Below, piece by piece: positions 42,868-53,182 of a DNA stretch of 64,000 nucleotides (within the stretch, counting starts at the first letter, position 1; each line of letters opens with the position of its first letter). This DNA is from Curvibacter sp. PAE-UM. GTDB taxonomy: Bacteria > Pseudomonadota > Gammaproteobacteria > Burkholderiales > Burkholderiaceae_C. The stretch is taken from positions 3,251,190 through 3,315,189 of the forward strand of contig NZ_KQ483358.1 of the NCBI RefSeq assembly GCF_001432305.1, in the 5' to 3' direction. The notes under the pieces were generated by a model that worked only from the letters and a program-made list of their open reading frames with translations, ran no database searches and was not told the origin of the DNA. Both the position numbers and the translations under genes were made by a program.

Positions 42868-43085
42868 TTAGATTTTTCTCACACGCGAACGCCGCAGGGA
42901 CTGCGGGTGTTTCGCTGATGGTTAAAAGACATCAACCATCAAACAAAACCTGCACCGGTTGGGACCGGCACCGGGGACTCATTCAGATTGACGATCGTGA
43001 AGATCGAAACCGGAGTCCGGTGTGTGAGGGGAGATGCACGAAAAGCGCCGCGTTTTGCAGCGCAAGGCGAATTATGACACAGATC
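42868..43085 (-). promoter_or_regulatory. Long structured leader of the helicase gene
   Basis: About 220 bases between orn and the helicase contain several stems: 42893-42907 (CCGCAG-GGA-CTGCGG), 42917-42940 (GATGGTT with AACCATC), and CACCGG..ACT pairing with AGTCCGGTG between roughly 42968 and 43023. This is compatible with a 5' untranslated region that adjusts helicase expression. Confidence 0.4.
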
Positions 43086-43120
43086 AGGGTTTTCACCTAA
43101 TCAATTGCCACCGCCCGGCT

Positions 43121-43690
43121 TCAGGCCAGCTTGAGGAAGTGCTCGCGGTAGTGCAGCAACTCGTCGATGGACTCGTTCACATCGGCCAGCGCCGTGTGTT
43201 TCTGCGCCTTCTTGAAGCCGCTGTAGACATCGGGCCGCCAGCGCCGCGCCAGCTCCTTGAAAGTGCTCACATCCACATTGCGGTAATGGAAAAAGGCCTC
43301 CAGCTTGGGCATGTACCTGGCCAGGAAGCGCCGGTCCTGGCCGATGCTGTTGCCGCACATGGGCGCGACGCCCTTGGGCACGTACTTGGCCAGGAAGGCG
43401 ATCAGCTGCGCCTCGGCCTCGGCTTCGGTCAGGGTCGAGGCCTTGACCTTGTCGATCAGGCCGCTGCGGCCGTGGGTGCCCTTGTTCCAGGCGTCCATCT
43501 TGCCCAGGATCTCGTCACTCTGGTGGATCACCAGCACCGGGCCTTCGACGCGCGGCTCCAGATTCGGGCCGGTGACGATGACGGCGATTTCGATGAGGCG
43601 TTCTTTTTCGGGGTCCAGGCCGGTCATCTCGCAATCGAGCCAGACCAGGTTGAGATCAGATTTGCCGAGTGGGGTAACGTTGTCGCTCAT
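43121..43690 (-). CDS. orn: Oligoribonuclease
   Basis: A 189-residue DEDDh 3'-5' exonuclease that degrades RNA dinucleotides and small oligomers, including pGpG from c-di-GMP. Motifs: [17 protein letters not shown] (Exo I), [15 protein letters not shown] (Exo II) and [18 protein letters not shown] (Exo III His/Asp). The frame is open upstream to 43894 but overlaps the divergent M48 gene; homology starts at the ATG at 43690. Confidence 0.97.
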   Translation of the reverse strand: MSDNVTPLGKSDLNLVWLDCEMTGLDPEKERLIEIAVIVTGPNLEPRVEGPVLVIHQSDEILGKMDAWNKGTHGRSGLIDKVKASTLTEAEAEAQLIAFLAKYVPKGVAPMCGNSIGQDRRFLARYMPKLEAFFHYRNVDVSTFKELARRWRPDVYSGFKKAQKHTALADVNESIDELLHYREHFLKLA

Positions 43691-43727
43691 GGGCCCGATT
43701 GTCGCCGATGACCTAAACTCCTCGCCC

Positions 43728-45044
43728 ATGAACGCTGTCTCTGCTCCCGCCTTCAATCCCAGCCTGGCCCTGACCCTGGTCTTTGCCGCAACCCTGCTGC
43801 TGGGCCTGGCCGTCAAGTTCTGGCTGGCCACGCGCCAGGTGCGCCATGTGGCCAGCCGCCGCGCTCTGGTGCCGTCCGCCTTTGCCGACACCATGCCGCT
43901 GGCGGCACACCAGAAGGCCGCCGACTACACCGTGGTCAAGGTGCGCTTCGGCCTGATCGAAACCGCCGTGGGCGCGGCCCTGCTGCTGGGCTGGACGCTG
44001 CTGGGCGGCCTGGATGCGCTGAACCAGGCCTTGCTGGCCTGGCTGGGCGGCGGCATGCTGCAGCAGCTGGCGCTGATCGCCGGCTTTGTGCTGATCGGTG
44101 GCCTGATCGAGCTGCCACTGACCCTGTACCAGACCTTCGTGATCGAGCAGCGCTTCGGCTTCAACAAGATGACACTCAAGCTCTGGCTGGTCGACCTCGT
44201 GAAATCCACCGTGCTGGGCACCCTGATCGGCCTGCCGATTGCCGCCCTCATCCTCTGGGTCATGGGGGCCACCGGCACCCTGTGGTGGCTCTGGGCCTGG
44301 GGCATCTGGATGGGTTTCAACCTGCTGCTGCTGCTGATCTATCCGACCTTCATCGCACCGCTGTTCAACAAGTTCCAGCCGCTGGAGGACGAGACGCTGA
44401 AGGCACGCGTGACCGCTTTGATGCAGCGTTGCGGTTTTTCGGCCAAGGGGCTGTACGTGATGGACGGCAGCCGGCGCAGCGCGCACGCCAATGCCTACTT
44501 CACGGGCTTCGGCGCCGCCAAGCGTGTGGTCTTCTTCGACACCCTGCTGGCCAAGCTCAGCCCGGGCGAGGTCGACGCCGTGCTGGCGCACGAACTCGGC
44601 CACTTCAAGCACAAGCACATCCTCAAGCGCATCGTGATCCTGTTCGCCATCAGCCTGGCCGGCTTCGCGCTGCTGGGCTGGCTGGCCACGCAGGCCTGGT
44701 TCTACACCGGCCTGGGCGCCACGCCCAGCCTGCAGCTGCTGGTGCCCGCCCTGGGCGCGGCCGATGCCGTACCCAACGATGCCCTGGCCCTGCTGCTCTT
44801 CGTACTGGTCTCACCGGTGTTCAGTTTTTTCATCGCGCCCCTCATGGCGCTGTCCTCGCGCAAGCACGAGTTCGAGGCCGATGCCTACGCCGCCACGCAG
44901 ACCCAGGGCCGGGATCTGGCCAGCGCCCTGCTCAAGTTGTACGAGGACAATGCCTCGACCCTGACACCGGACCCGCTCTACGTGGCCTTCTACTACTCGC
45001 ACCCGCCGGCCAGCCAGCGCCTGGCACGACTGGGCCTCGCATGA
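43728..45044 (+). CDS. M48-family membrane metalloprotease (Ste24/CAAX protease type)
   Basis: A 438-residue inner-membrane protease. The zinc site is [10 protein letters not shown], with the third ligand Glu downstream in [10 protein letters not shown]. Several helices surround it, including [17 protein letters not shown] and an N-terminal Ste24-like peptidase extension. It probably acts in membrane protein quality control. The ATG at 43728 is 37 bases from the divergent orn start. The stop overlaps the next gene as ATGA. Confidence 0.94.
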   Translation: MNAVSAPAFNPSLALTLVFAATLLLGLAVKFWLATRQVRHVASRRALVPSAFADTMPLAAHQKAADYTVVKVRFGLIETAVGAALLLGWTLLGGLDALNQALLAWLGGGMLQQLALIAGFVLIGGLIELPLTLYQTFVIEQRFGFNKMTLKLWLVDLVKSTVLGTLIGLPIAALILWVMGATGTLWWLWAWGIWMGFNLLLLLIYPTFIAPLFNKFQPLEDETLKARVTALMQRCGFSAKGLYVMDGSRRSAHANAYFTGFGAAKRVVFFDTLLAKLSPGEVDAVLAHELGHFKHKHILKRIVILFAISLAGFALLGWLATQAWFYTGLGATPSLQLLVPALGAADAVPNDALALLLFVLVSPVFSFFIAPLMALSSRKHEFEADAYAATQTQGRDLASALLKLYEDNASTLTPDPLYVAFYYSHPPASQRLARLGLA

Positions 45045-45367
45045 GCAGCGCGCCGCAGGGCAACGCACGCCGCCCCCTGGGCCCGACCGAACTCGTGACC
45101 CAGCTGGCCCAGCACCCCGGCTGGACGCTGCGGGGTGACGGCGCGGAACTGGCCATCGCCCGCCGCTACGAATTCGCCAGCTACCCCGAGGTCATGGCCT
45201 TTGCCAATGCCGTGGCCTGGATCGCGCAGGGGCGGGACCACCATCCCGACATGCACGTGGGCTACGGGCACTGCACGGTGGCCTGGCGCACGCACGACGC
45301 CGGCGGCATCACGCGCGTCGATTTCGACTGTGCGGCCCGGGTCGACGCGCTGCGGGGCTCGTCTTGA
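45041..45367 (+). CDS. phhB: Pterin-4a-carbinolamine dehydratase
   Basis: A 108-residue enzyme that dehydrates 4a-hydroxytetrahydropterin to recycle the cofactor of aromatic amino acid hydroxylases. The active-site pattern is HHPDMHVGYGHCTVAWRTHD followed by AGGITRVDF. The gene overlaps both neighbours, which suggests translational coupling with the M48 protease and rsgA. No phenylalanine hydroxylase gene lies in the window. Confidence 0.93.
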   Translation: MSSAPQGNARRPLGPTELVTQLAQHPGWTLRGDGAELAIARRYEFASYPEVMAFANAVAWIAQGRDHHPDMHVGYGHCTVAWRTHDAGGITRVDFDCAARVDALRGSS

Positions 45368-46296
45368 GCAAGCCCCCCGGACTCGAACACGGCCTGGTGG
45401 TCGCCAGCCACGGCCGCCACGTGGTGGTAGAAACACCGGAAGGCCGCCAGCTCATCTGCCACCCACGCGGCAAGAAGAGTCAGGCCGTGGTCGGTGACCG
45501 CGTGCTCTGGCTGGCCAGCACCGACGAAGGCAGCATCGAGAAGGTGGAGCCGCGACGCAACCTTTTCTACCGCCAGGACGAGATCCGCACCAAAAGCTTC
45601 GCCGCGAACCTGGACCAGGTGCTGATCCTGATCGCCGCGGAACCCGAATTTTCCGAGAGTCAGCTGGCGCGCGCGCTGATCGCTGCCGAGGCCGAACGCA
45701 TCCGGCCGCTGATCGTGCTCAACAAGAGCGACCTGCCCGAGCTGTTTGCTCGCGCCTGGACCCGGCTGGCGCCTTACCGGCTCATGGGTTACACCGTGCT
45801 GCCCCTGAGCCTGAAGGCGCAGGGTACCGGCAGCGATGGCACGCTGGCCGCCCTGGAGCAGGAACTCGACGGGCGCGCGACGCTGGTGCTGGGCCCTTCG
45901 GGCGCGGGCAAGAGCACGCTGATCAACCGGCTGGTACCGGGTGCGCAAGCCCCGACGGGTGAGATTTCCACTGCACTCAACTCGGGCAAGCACACCACCA
46001 CCAGCACCCGGTGGTACTGGGTCGATGCGGCCCATCGCACGGCCCTGCTCGATTCACCCGGCTTCCAGGAGTTCGGCCTGCAACACATCGAGGCCGCACA
46101 ACTGGCGGGCCTGATGCCGGACCTGCGCGAGCACGCGGGCGCATGCCGCTTCTACAACTGCAGCCACCTGCATGAGCCCGGCTGCGGCGTGATCGCCGCG
46201 GTGGATGAAAAAGCCGGGGGGTCGGGCATCAGCCCGTCGCGCTACAGAATTTATAGCGAGCTGCACGCCGAGCTGTCGCAAGCCCCGCGCTACTGA
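45364..46296 (+). CDS. rsgA: Ribosome small-subunit-dependent GTPase A
   Basis: A 310-residue circularly permuted GTPase that helps 30S maturation. Order of motifs: an OB-fold N-terminus (about 1-70), G4 NKSDLPE, then G1 GPSGAGKSTLINRL and G3 LDSPGFQEFGL, and the zinc finger with Cys/His residues (ACRFYNCSHLHEPGC). A TTG start at 45364 is used; it overlaps the phhB stop and leaves the full OB domain. Confidence 0.95.
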   Translation: MSKPPGLEHGLVVASHGRHVVVETPEGRQLICHPRGKKSQAVVGDRVLWLASTDEGSIEKVEPRRNLFYRQDEIRTKSFAANLDQVLILIAAEPEFSESQLARALIAAEAERIRPLIVLNKSDLPELFARAWTRLAPYRLMGYTVLPLSLKAQGTGSDGTLAALEQELDGRATLVLGPSGAGKSTLINRLVPGAQAPTGEISTALNSGKHTTTSTRWYWVDAAHRTALLDSPGFQEFGLQHIEAAQLAGLMPDLREHAGACRFYNCSHLHEPGCGVIAAVDEKAGGSGISPSRYRIYSELHAELSQAPRY

Positions 46297-46305
46297 GGCG
46301 CTGGG

Positions 46306-47277
46306 CTACCCGATGAGGCGGGCGAGCGTCAACAGCGCCAGCAGCAGCATCCACAACACAACCGAGCGCCAGACCAGGCCCACAATGCTGCGCAGGTGGG
46401 CCAGTTGCGGCTCGTGCCGGGCCGAGGCGGCCGGCATGTCGGACTGGGCCTGGGTCTCCGCCTGGGCCATGGCCGTGGTGCCCAGGCGCACGTTGATGGC
46501 GCCGGCCGTGGCCGCCACGATCAGGCCATCGTTGCCCCCCACGCCCTCGCTCTCGGGCAGCGATTCATAACGACGCCAGTTGTCAACGGCATCCTCGAAA
46601 CTGCCAACCACGGCAAAACCCAGCGCGGTGATGCGTGCGGGCAGCCAGTCCACCCATGACCAGGCACGTGAGGCCGCGCCACAGGCGGCATCACTCACCG
46701 AAGGCGCCTGGCGCCGCGAGACGTGCGGCCAGTAGCGCGTGACGAACTCTGCCAGGCGGTACAGCACGGCACCCGCGGGACCCAGCCCCAGGACAGCCAG
46801 CACGATGAACCAGCTCAGCACACCGAAGACATGGCGATGGGCCGCGAGCACGGAGAATTCGATGACGTGACGCACGACCTCGCGCGGCGGCAGTTCGCTG
46901 GCATCGATCTGCCGCCACTCGGCCAGCAGGCGGCGCGCCTCCTCCTCGTTGCCGGCTTCGAGTGCATCGCGGATGGCGGTGAAATGATGGCTGAACTGGC
47001 GAAAGCCCAGGGTGACGTAGAGCACGGCCACGTTCCACAGCATGGCCAATGGCCAGCCCACGAACTGGTACAGCAGCCAGTAGATCAGCAGGGCAATCCC
47101 GCTGGGCAGCAGGACGGCAAAGCCCCAGGCCAGCCAGCCATGCGAGGTCTCCCCCGCGTCGAGCTTGCGCACCACCCAGCGCAGCCAGCTGCGCATGCCG
47201 GCATGCACAGCATTGCCGCGCGCCAGCGGACGCGCCTGCTCGATCAACAGGGCCAGCAGGATGGAGAAAAAACTCAT
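46306..47277 (-). CDS. CobD/CbiB-family membrane protein (AmpE-like)
   Basis: A 323-residue protein with several hydrophobic segments, beginning SFFSILLALLIEQARPL. It shows the CobD/CbiB family layout, with SWVDWLPARITALGFAVVGSFEDAV, but lacks a cobalamin-gene neighbourhood. The AmpE-like signalling or envelope role suggested for relatives is not established. Converges on rsgA with only nine bases between. Confidence 0.85.
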   Translation of the reverse strand: MSFFSILLALLIEQARPLARGNAVHAGMRSWLRWVVRKLDAGETSHGWLAWGFAVLLPSGIALLIYWLLYQFVGWPLAMLWNVAVLYVTLGFRQFSHHFTAIRDALEAGNEEEARRLLAEWRQIDASELPPREVVRHVIEFSVLAAHRHVFGVLSWFIVLAVLGLGPAGAVLYRLAEFVTRYWPHVSRRQAPSVSDAACGAASRAWSWVDWLPARITALGFAVVGSFEDAVDNWRRYESLPESEGVGGNDGLIVAATAGAINVRLGTTAMAQAETQAQSDMPAASARHEPQLAHLRSIVGLVWRSVVLWMLLLALLTLARLIG

Positions 47278-47325
47278 GTCACGATCATACCGATGGCAAA
47301 CTGACTCGCCGCTTGCGGCGTCCGC

Positions 47326-48027
47326 TCAGGCCGCCATGAAACGGTAAAAATTGCGCAGCATGCCCGCCGTGGCCCCCCAGATGTAGCGCTCGGTCCCGGC
47401 GTCCTGCCAGGGCATGGAAAACCATTCGCGACGCAACCCCTCGAACTCGAAGGCGTGGCGCCGGTGGTTGGCCGGATCGAGCAGGAAGGACAGCGGCACC
47501 TCGAACACATCGGCCACCTCGCCCGCGTTGGGCGCGAGTGTGAAGCCGGGCCGCACCAGCGCCACGACCGGCGTGATGACGAAAGCCGTTCCCGTGGTGT
47601 AGACGGGCAGCGTGCCCAGCACCTGGACGAAGTCCCGCGTCAGCCCCACCTCTTCTTCGGCCTCGCGCAAGGCGGCGTCCACCACGTCGACGTCGGTCGG
47701 ATCGACCTTGCCGCCGGGAAAGGCGATCTGCCCGGAATGGTTGGCCAGGTGGCTGGTGCGCAGGGTCAGCAGCAGGGTGGGCTCGGCCCGGGCTACCAGG
47801 GGCAGCAGCACGGCGGCCTGCGCCGGCTTGCGCTGCGTGAAACGCGGTTCAGCGCGCACCTCGGGCTCCCAGGCCGGCGGCGTGGCAAAACGCCGGCGCA
47901 GGGACTCTGCCAGCAGGCGTTCGGCCGGTACCGGGGGCAGATGCGCGTCGACGCCGACCACCGGCACGGTGCGCGGATCGAAGTTGGGCAGCTTGGACAG
48001 GGGGGTGATGTGATCGGCGGAAGACAC
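47326..48027 (-). CDS. Nudix CoA pyrophosphatase
   Basis: A 233-residue Nudix hydrolase of the CoA-cleaving group. The Nudix box region is FPGGKVDPTDVDVVDAALRE followed by AEEEVGL, with the characteristic preceding LRTSHLANHSGQIA that marks CoA pyrophosphatases. It would split CoA and its oxidised forms to 3',5'-ADP and phosphopantetheine. Downstream of the ribosomal protein operon but separated by a terminator. Confidence 0.93.
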   Translation of the reverse strand: MSSADHITPLSKLPNFDPRTVPVVGVDAHLPPVPAERLLAESLRRRFATPPAWEPEVRAEPRFTQRKPAQAAVLLPLVARAEPTLLLTLRTSHLANHSGQIAFPGGKVDPTDVDVVDAALREAEEEVGLTRDFVQVLGTLPVYTTGTAFVITPVVALVRPGFTLAPNAGEVADVFEVPLSFLLDPANHRRHAFEFEGLRREWFSMPWQDAGTERYIWGATAGMLRNFYRFMAA

Positions 48028-48130
48028 GTTATAAGTATCTGCTACAAGGCCACAACCCGCCAGTTGGCGGGTTGCGTCGCAGGCTCACTTCGCGCAGCGA
48101 AGTCAAGCGCAGCGGGCCGAAGACAAAAAC

Positions 48131-48163
48131 AAAAAAGCCGCCCGGGCAGAAGCGAGGGCGGCT
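48131..48163 (-). terminator. Terminator of the rpsP-rimM-trmD-rplS operon
   Basis: Minus-strand AGCCGCCC and GGGCGGCT form a stem around CTCGCTTCTGCCC-type loop, followed by TTTTTTG. It begins about 22 bases after the rplS stop. Confidence 0.88.
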
Positions 48164-48185
48164 GGTTCGGACAGCGGACCGGCGA

Positions 48186-48554
<369 letters not shown>

Positions 48555-48675
48555 GTTTACCTCTAATGATCTTGTCCGCGCCCGTGTCGGGATGACACGC
48601 AGTGCTGAGCCACAAAGGGACAGCGGCCGGCCAGAGGATCTGGAAAGCCTGAAATTATAGCAGGAAGCGCCCGCT

Positions 48676-49434
48676 TCAGGCAGCTGTCCCGGGCAAGCCG
48701 GCCAGGAAGGCCTCGTCCTGACGGCTCAGGCGGCCGGCGGCGCGGGCCCGGGCGATCAGCTCGGGCCGCAGCCGGGCGGTCAGCGCCAGTCGCTGCTCGC
48801 GACGCCAGCGCTCGATCTGCCCGTGGTGGCCCGACAGCAGCACCTCAGGCACGCCCTGCCCCTCCCAGGATTCGGGCCGGGTGTAGTGCGGGTTGTCCAG
48901 CAGACCATCCAGAGCCGGATTGAAACTGTCCAGGGCGTGGCTGTCAGCGTCACCCAGCACGCCGGGCTGCAGGCGGGCGACGGCGTCCAGCAGGGCCATG
49001 GCGGCGATCTCGCCGCCCGACAACACGAAATCCCCCAAACTGATCTGCTCGGTCACATGGGTGTCGATGAAACGCTGGTCGATACCCTCGTAACGACCAC
49101 AGACCAGCACGGCGCCTTCGCTGGCGGCCCAGCGCTCCACCTTGGCGTGGGTCAGGGGCTGGCCCAAGGGAGAAAACAGCACAACCGGGGCCGGCGTGGC
49201 CCGCTGGGCCTGGGCCTGCTGCAGGCAACGCGCCAGTGGCTCGGCCATCATGAGCATGCCGGGACCGCCGCCGAAGGGACGGTCATCGACACGGCGGTAA
49301 TTGCCTTCGGCGTGGTCACGCGGGTTGTGCAGGTGCACATCAACCTGACCGGACTCATAGGCGCGGCGTGTGATGCCACTGCTCAGCAGCGGGGCAAACA
49401 GTTCGGGAAACAGGGTCAGGACGTCAAAGCGCAT
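48676..49434 (-). CDS. trmD: tRNA (guanine-N1)-methyltransferase
   Basis: A 252-residue SPOUT methyltransferase that makes m1G37 in tRNA. The start [16 protein letters not shown] and the trefoil-knot motifs [17 protein letters not shown] and [20 protein letters not shown] are diagnostic. It lies between rimM and rplS in the conserved order. Confidence 0.98.
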   Translation of the reverse strand: MRFDVLTLFPELFAPLLSSGITRRAYESGQVDVHLHNPRDHAEGNYRRVDDRPFGGGPGMLMMAEPLARCLQQAQAQRATPAPVVLFSPLGQPLTHAKVERWAASEGAVLVCGRYEGIDQRFIDTHVTEQISLGDFVLSGGEIAAMALLDAVARLQPGVLGDADSHALDSFNPALDGLLDNPHYTRPESWEGQGVPEVLLSGHHGQIERWRREQRLALTARLRPELIARARAAGRLSRQDEAFLAGLPGTAA

Positions 49435-49449
49435 GGCGCACGCCCCGTC

Positions 49450-50013
49450 TCAGAAATCGGGTTGCCAGTCGACGCGGATGCGGCGGGGCGCCCAGGCCAC
49501 ATTGTCGACATAGGCTGACACGAAGGGGATCATGCGCTCGGCCGGCTTGCCGTCCTGCTCGTAGGCGATGACCAGCACGGTCTGCGGGCCGGTGGACAGC
49601 AGTTCCTGCACCGTCCCCAGATGCAGGTCTTCGCGGTTGACCACATCCAGGCCGATCAGGTCAACCCAGTAGTACTCGTCCGAGTCAGGCGTGGGAAAGC
49701 TGGAGCGGGCCACGAAGATGCGAGCACCGCGCAGGGCCTCGGCGGTGTCGCGATCGGGCACGTCGTGCGCCATGGCAACCACCGAATCCGAGTGTTCTTT
49801 CGCTTCCTTGATGGACAGCTGCACCGGACCGGTAAAGGTCTTGGCACCTCTTTCGGACGGCAGAAGGAACCAGCGCTTGGAAGAAAACAGCGCCTCAGCA
49901 GAGGCGCTGTAAGGCTGAACCTTGAACCAACCCTTGATGCCCCAGGCATCAAGGATGCGCCCGACTTCGATGGCATCCGCTGGCAATTCAGCGGCTTCGA
50001 GCTCGAGCGTCAT
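49450..50013 (-). CDS. rimM: Ribosome maturation factor RimM
   Basis: A 187-residue 16S processing factor that binds S19. N-terminal EVGRILDAWGIKGWFKVQPY is the conserved RimM domain; the PRC-barrel half contains YYWVDLIGLDVVNREDLHLG and FVSAYVDNVAWAPRRIRVDW. Follows rpsP by eleven bases. Confidence 0.97.
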   Translation of the reverse strand: MTLELEAAELPADAIEVGRILDAWGIKGWFKVQPYSASAEALFSSKRWFLLPSERGAKTFTGPVQLSIKEAKEHSDSVVAMAHDVPDRDTAEALRGARIFVARSSFPTPDSDEYYWVDLIGLDVVNREDLHLGTVQELLSTGPQTVLVIAYEQDGKPAERMIPFVSAYVDNVAWAPRRIRVDWQPDF

Positions 50014-50024
50014 GGGGGATCAGG

Positions 50025-50279
50025 TCAGGCGGCCTTCTTGGCAGCAGACTGCTTGATCAGGCGTTCCACGGTGGGAGAAGCCTGGGCACCGACGCCCAGC
50101 CAGTAGGTCAGGCGGTCCTGGGCAATACGGATGCTTTCCTCGCTGGCGGTAGCGATCGGGTTGTAGAAACCGATGCGCTCGATGAAGCGGCCGTCACGAC
50201 GGGTACGCTTGTCGGCTACGACGATGTTGAAGAACGGACGGGCCTTGGCGCCGCCACGGGAAAGTCGAATCACGACCAT
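50025..50279 (-). CDS. rpsP: 30S ribosomal protein S16
   Basis: An 84-residue S16 starting [20 protein letters not shown], with [15 protein letters not shown] and [19 protein letters not shown]. The frame extends upstream to 50486, but the family start and the GGACAAAT-type site fix the ATG at 50279. First gene of the operon with rimM, trmD and rplS. Confidence 0.98.
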   Translation of the reverse strand: MVVIRLSRGGAKARPFFNIVVADKRTRRDGRFIERIGFYNPIATASEESIRIAQDRLTYWLGVGAQASPTVERLIKQSAAKKAA

Positions 50280-50472
50280 GATTTGTCCTTTGGGTGGGTG
50301 AAGCATGCCGCATGAGCTGCACGCCGCGATTCTTCCGATGTTTGAGACACGCGACTGGCCACCCGGCCAGCGACACACCGAAGAGCCTGCGATTATAGCC
50401 TGTACTACCCGCCCCCTGAACTGGGCTCGGGAATGGGCACGTCCATGCCCCCTTTCCCGGCACAATAAGCCC

Positions 50473-50922
50473 ATGCTGAAAAACAAGACCCTGGCCGTGT
50501 GGCTGACCTTTCTGACGGGCCCGCTGGGCCTGCACCGCTTCTACCTGCGGGGCCTGGGCGACACGCTCGGCTGGCTGCTGCCCGTGCCCACGGCGCTGGG
50601 CCTTTACGGCATTGAGCGCATCCTGAAATATGGCGTGGACGACCCCTGGAGCTGGGTGCTGGTCCCGCTGCTGGGTTTCACCTTCGCCGGCTGCGCGCTC
50701 AACGCCATCGTCTACGGCTTGATGACGCCGGAGCAATGGAACGCCCGCTTCAACCCGCAGGCGCCAGCCGACGCGCCGGCCGGTCAGACCGGCTGGCTGA
50801 CCATAGGCGCAGTCGCCACAGCGTTGCTGATCGGCGCGGCAGTCCTGCTGTCGAGCATCGCCTTCAGCTTCCAGCGCTATTTCGAGTACCAGATCGAGGA
50901 AGCGCGCAAGATAAGTCAGTGA
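50473..50922 (+). CDS. TM2-domain-like small membrane protein
   Basis: A 149-residue membrane protein. The N-terminus [20 protein letters not shown] and a second helix pair resemble TM2 or NINE-type domains, which lie in many bacterial membrane proteins of unknown function. A C-terminal helix ([20 protein letters not shown]) follows. It is divergent from rpsP. Confidence 0.75.
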   Translation: MLKNKTLAVWLTFLTGPLGLHRFYLRGLGDTLGWLLPVPTALGLYGIERILKYGVDDPWSWVLVPLLGFTFAGCALNAIVYGLMTPEQWNARFNPQAPADAPAGQTGWLTIGAVATALLIGAAVLLSSIAFSFQRYFEYQIEEARKISQ

Positions 50923-50933
50923 ATTGCCACATG

Positions 50934-50960
50934 AAAAAAGGGCCCGCGCGGCCCTTTTTT
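50934..50960. terminator. Bidirectional intrinsic terminator
   Basis: A perfect 11-base stem, AAAAAAGGGCC with GGCCCTTTTTT, around a five-base loop lies between the converging TM2 gene and pit. T-tracts are present on both strands. Confidence 0.93.
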
Positions 50961-50977
50961 CATGATTGCATCCCCGT

Positions 50978-51991
50978 TCAGAACAACCCGAGGCTGATCC
51001 AGTAGGCCATGATGGCCACGAAAGCGCTGGCCGGGATGGTGAAGATCCAGGCCCAGACGATATTGCCGGCCACACCCCAGCGCACCGCGCTGGCGCGCCG
51101 GGCCGACCCCACGCCGACGATGGCGCCAGTGATGGTGTGCGTCGTGGAGACTGGAATACCCAGGCTGGTGGCCAGGAACAGCGTGATGGCCCCACCCGTC
51201 TCGGCACAAAAACCGCCGACCGGCTTGAGCTTGGTGATCTTCTGCCCCATGGTCTTGACGATGCGCCAGCCGCCGAACATCGTGCCCAGGCCGATGGCCA
51301 TATAGCAACTCACCACCACCCAGGACGGCGGCGCCTTGTCGGTGGACGTCATGTAACCCGTGGCGACCAGCAACATCCAGATGATGCCGATGGTCTTCTG
51401 CGCATCGTTGCCGCCGTGGCCCAGGCTGTAGGCGCCAGCCGAGACCAGTTGCAGGCGGCGGAACCAGCCGTCCACGCGCGAAGGCGAGCTGCGGCGGAAG
51501 ACCCAGGCCACCAGCAGCATCATCAGCGACCCCAGCAGGAAACCCAGGAAAGGCGAGACGAAGATGAATACCACCGTCTTGAGAATGCCCGCAGAGAGCA
51601 GCGCATCCGTACCCGCCTTGCCGATCACGGCGCCGACGATGCCACCGATGAGGGCGTGCGAGGAACTGCTGGGGATGCCGTAATACCAGGTGATGAAGTT
51701 CCAGCTGATGGCACCGATCAGCGCGCCGAACACCACATGGGTATCGACCACCCCCGGCTGCACGATGCCCTTGCCCACCGTCGCTGCCACGCTGAGGTGG
51801 AAGATGAAGATGGCGATGACGTTGAAGAAGGCGGCAAACAGCACCGCCTGACCGGGTTTGAGCACGCCGGTAGAAACCACGGTGGCGATCGAGTTGGCCG
51901 CGTCATGAAAGCCGTTCATGAAGTCGAAGGCCAGTGCCAGGAACACCAGGAGGATGATCACCCAGAGGGCGGTTTGCGGAATGTTTTCCAT
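50978..51991 (-). CDS. pit: Low-affinity inorganic phosphate transporter (Pit family)
   Basis: A 337-residue inner-membrane phosphate (metal-phosphate)/H+ symporter. The two inverted signature repeats are visible: FDFMNGFHDAANSIATVVST and FAHGGNDAQ-like SLGHGGNDAQKTIGI, with GIPVSTTHTITGAIVGVG. The ATG at 51991 places the first helix at the N-terminus. It is transcribed 14 bases after its DUF47 partner, as in many bacteria. Confidence 0.95.
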   Translation of the reverse strand: MENIPQTALWVIILLVFLALAFDFMNGFHDAANSIATVVSTGVLKPGQAVLFAAFFNVIAIFIFHLSVAATVGKGIVQPGVVDTHVVFGALIGAISWNFITWYYGIPSSSSHALIGGIVGAVIGKAGTDALLSAGILKTVVFIFVSPFLGFLLGSLMMLLVAWVFRRSSPSRVDGWFRRLQLVSAGAYSLGHGGNDAQKTIGIIWMLLVATGYMTSTDKAPPSWVVVSCYMAIGLGTMFGGWRIVKTMGQKITKLKPVGGFCAETGGAITLFLATSLGIPVSTTHTITGAIVGVGSARRASAVRWGVAGNIVWAWIFTIPASAFVAIMAYWISLGLF

Positions 51992-52005
51992 GGGAGGACA
52001 GGCGC

Positions 52006-52653
52006 TCAGGCGTTTTCGAGGACGATGCCCTCGATCTGGTTGGCCACGTCCTCGCACTTGTCGGTCACGGTTTCGAGCAACTCATAGATGGCCTTGAGCT
52101 TGATGACCTCACGCACATCGGGCTCTTCACGGAACAGCTTGCTCATGGCATTGCGCATCACGCGGTCGGCGTCGGATTCCAGGCGGTCGATTTCCTCACA
52201 GGTCTTGAGTGCGGCCTCGGCCGTCTTGGGATCGCCAATGTTGTTGAGCAGGTAGACCGCATCCTTGACACGCTCGCAGCACTTCACACTGAGCTCCGTC
52301 AGGCGCACGATCTCCTCGGTCATGTGGCGAACGTCGTACAGGGCCATGGTCTCGGCCGAGTCCTGGATCAGGTCGGCCACATCGTCCATGGTGTTGATCA
52401 GCGAGTGGATCTGCTCACGGTCGATCGGGGTGATGAAGGTCTTGTGCAAGGCCTTGTTGACCTCGTGCGTGATACGGTCGGCAGCCTGCTCGGCGCTGTC
52501 TACGTCGCGGTTGTACTGCTCGCGCAGGTTGGGGTCGCTGTAGTGAGCCACCAGTTGGGAGAAGGCCCTTGCCGCTTCCACGATGCGGTCTGCATGCTGG
52601 TTGAACATCTCGAAGAAATTGCCGTCGCGCGGCATCAATTTTCCAAACAGCAT
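52006..52653 (-). CDS. DUF47/PhoU-like Pit accessory protein
   Basis: A 215-residue all-helical protein of the DUF47 family. Signature pieces are GNFFEMFNQHADRIVEAAR, EQAADRITHEVNKALHKTFI and TPIDREQIHSLINTMDDVAD. Such proteins partner with Pit transporters and probably modulate phosphate uptake. Starts just upstream of pit on the same strand. Confidence 0.93.
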   Translation of the reverse strand: MLFGKLMPRDGNFFEMFNQHADRIVEAARAFSQLVAHYSDPNLREQYNRDVDSAEQAADRITHEVNKALHKTFITPIDREQIHSLINTMDDVADLIQDSAETMALYDVRHMTEEIVRLTELSVKCCERVKDAVYLLNNIGDPKTAEAALKTCEEIDRLESDADRVMRNAMSKLFREEPDVREVIKLKAIYELLETVTDKCEDVANQIEGIVLENA

Positions 52654-52735
52654 GACTAGCTCCTGATTCTGGTTCGGTCGTTGGACTGGTTTGCCGTGGA
52701 GTTTAACCGGGGTATTTCTCCGGATCGCTGAGGTC

Positions 52736-53104
52736 TCAGGCAGAACGAAAGATGAAGTACACCGCCCCCACCATGCACAGCGCTGCCCAAAGGTAGTCGA
52801 GCTTGAACGGCTCCTTCAGGTACAGAACGGCAAAAGGAACGAAGAGGCTGAGCGTGATGACTTCCTGCACGATCTTGAGCTGGGCCACCGTGAAACCAGC
52901 CTGCTGAAAACCGATGCGATTGGCCGGCACCTGCAGCAGGTACTCGAACAGGGCAATGCCCCAGCTGGCCAGCGCCGCCCAGTACCAGGGCGCGGTCGCC
53001 AGGTTCTTCAAATGGCCGTACCAGGCAAAAGTCATGAAGACGTTGCTGCCGATCAACAGCAGCACTGTCTGCAGCGAGAAAGGAAGGGACTGGAGGGTGC
53101 TCAT
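52736..53104 (-). CDS. DUF486 (DMT-family-like) membrane protein
   Basis: A 122-residue protein with four hydrophobic helices, including LLLIGSNVFMTFAWYGHLKN and WAALCMVGAVYFIFRSA. DUF486 proteins belong to the drug/metabolite transporter superfamily; no substrate is known. The ATG at 53104 follows the terminator of acnB and matches the family start. Confidence 0.9.
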   Translation of the reverse strand: MSTLQSLPFSLQTVLLLIGSNVFMTFAWYGHLKNLATAPWYWAALASWGIALFEYLLQVPANRIGFQQAGFTVAQLKIVQEVITLSLFVPFAVLYLKEPFKLDYLWAALCMVGAVYFIFRSA

Positions 53105-53130
53105 GGCCGGGATTATCGATGGGACCATGG

Positions 53131-53162
53131 AAAAAGCCCTGCGGCTCACGCCGCAGGGCTTC
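53131..53162 (-). terminator. Intrinsic terminator of acnB
   Basis: Minus-strand GAAGCCCTGCGGC and GCCGCAGGGCTTTTTC form a long stem with a four-base loop and a terminal T-tract, about 20 bases after the acnB stop. Confidence 0.9.
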
Positions 53163-53182
53163 AGATCAGCAGACCGTGCGAA

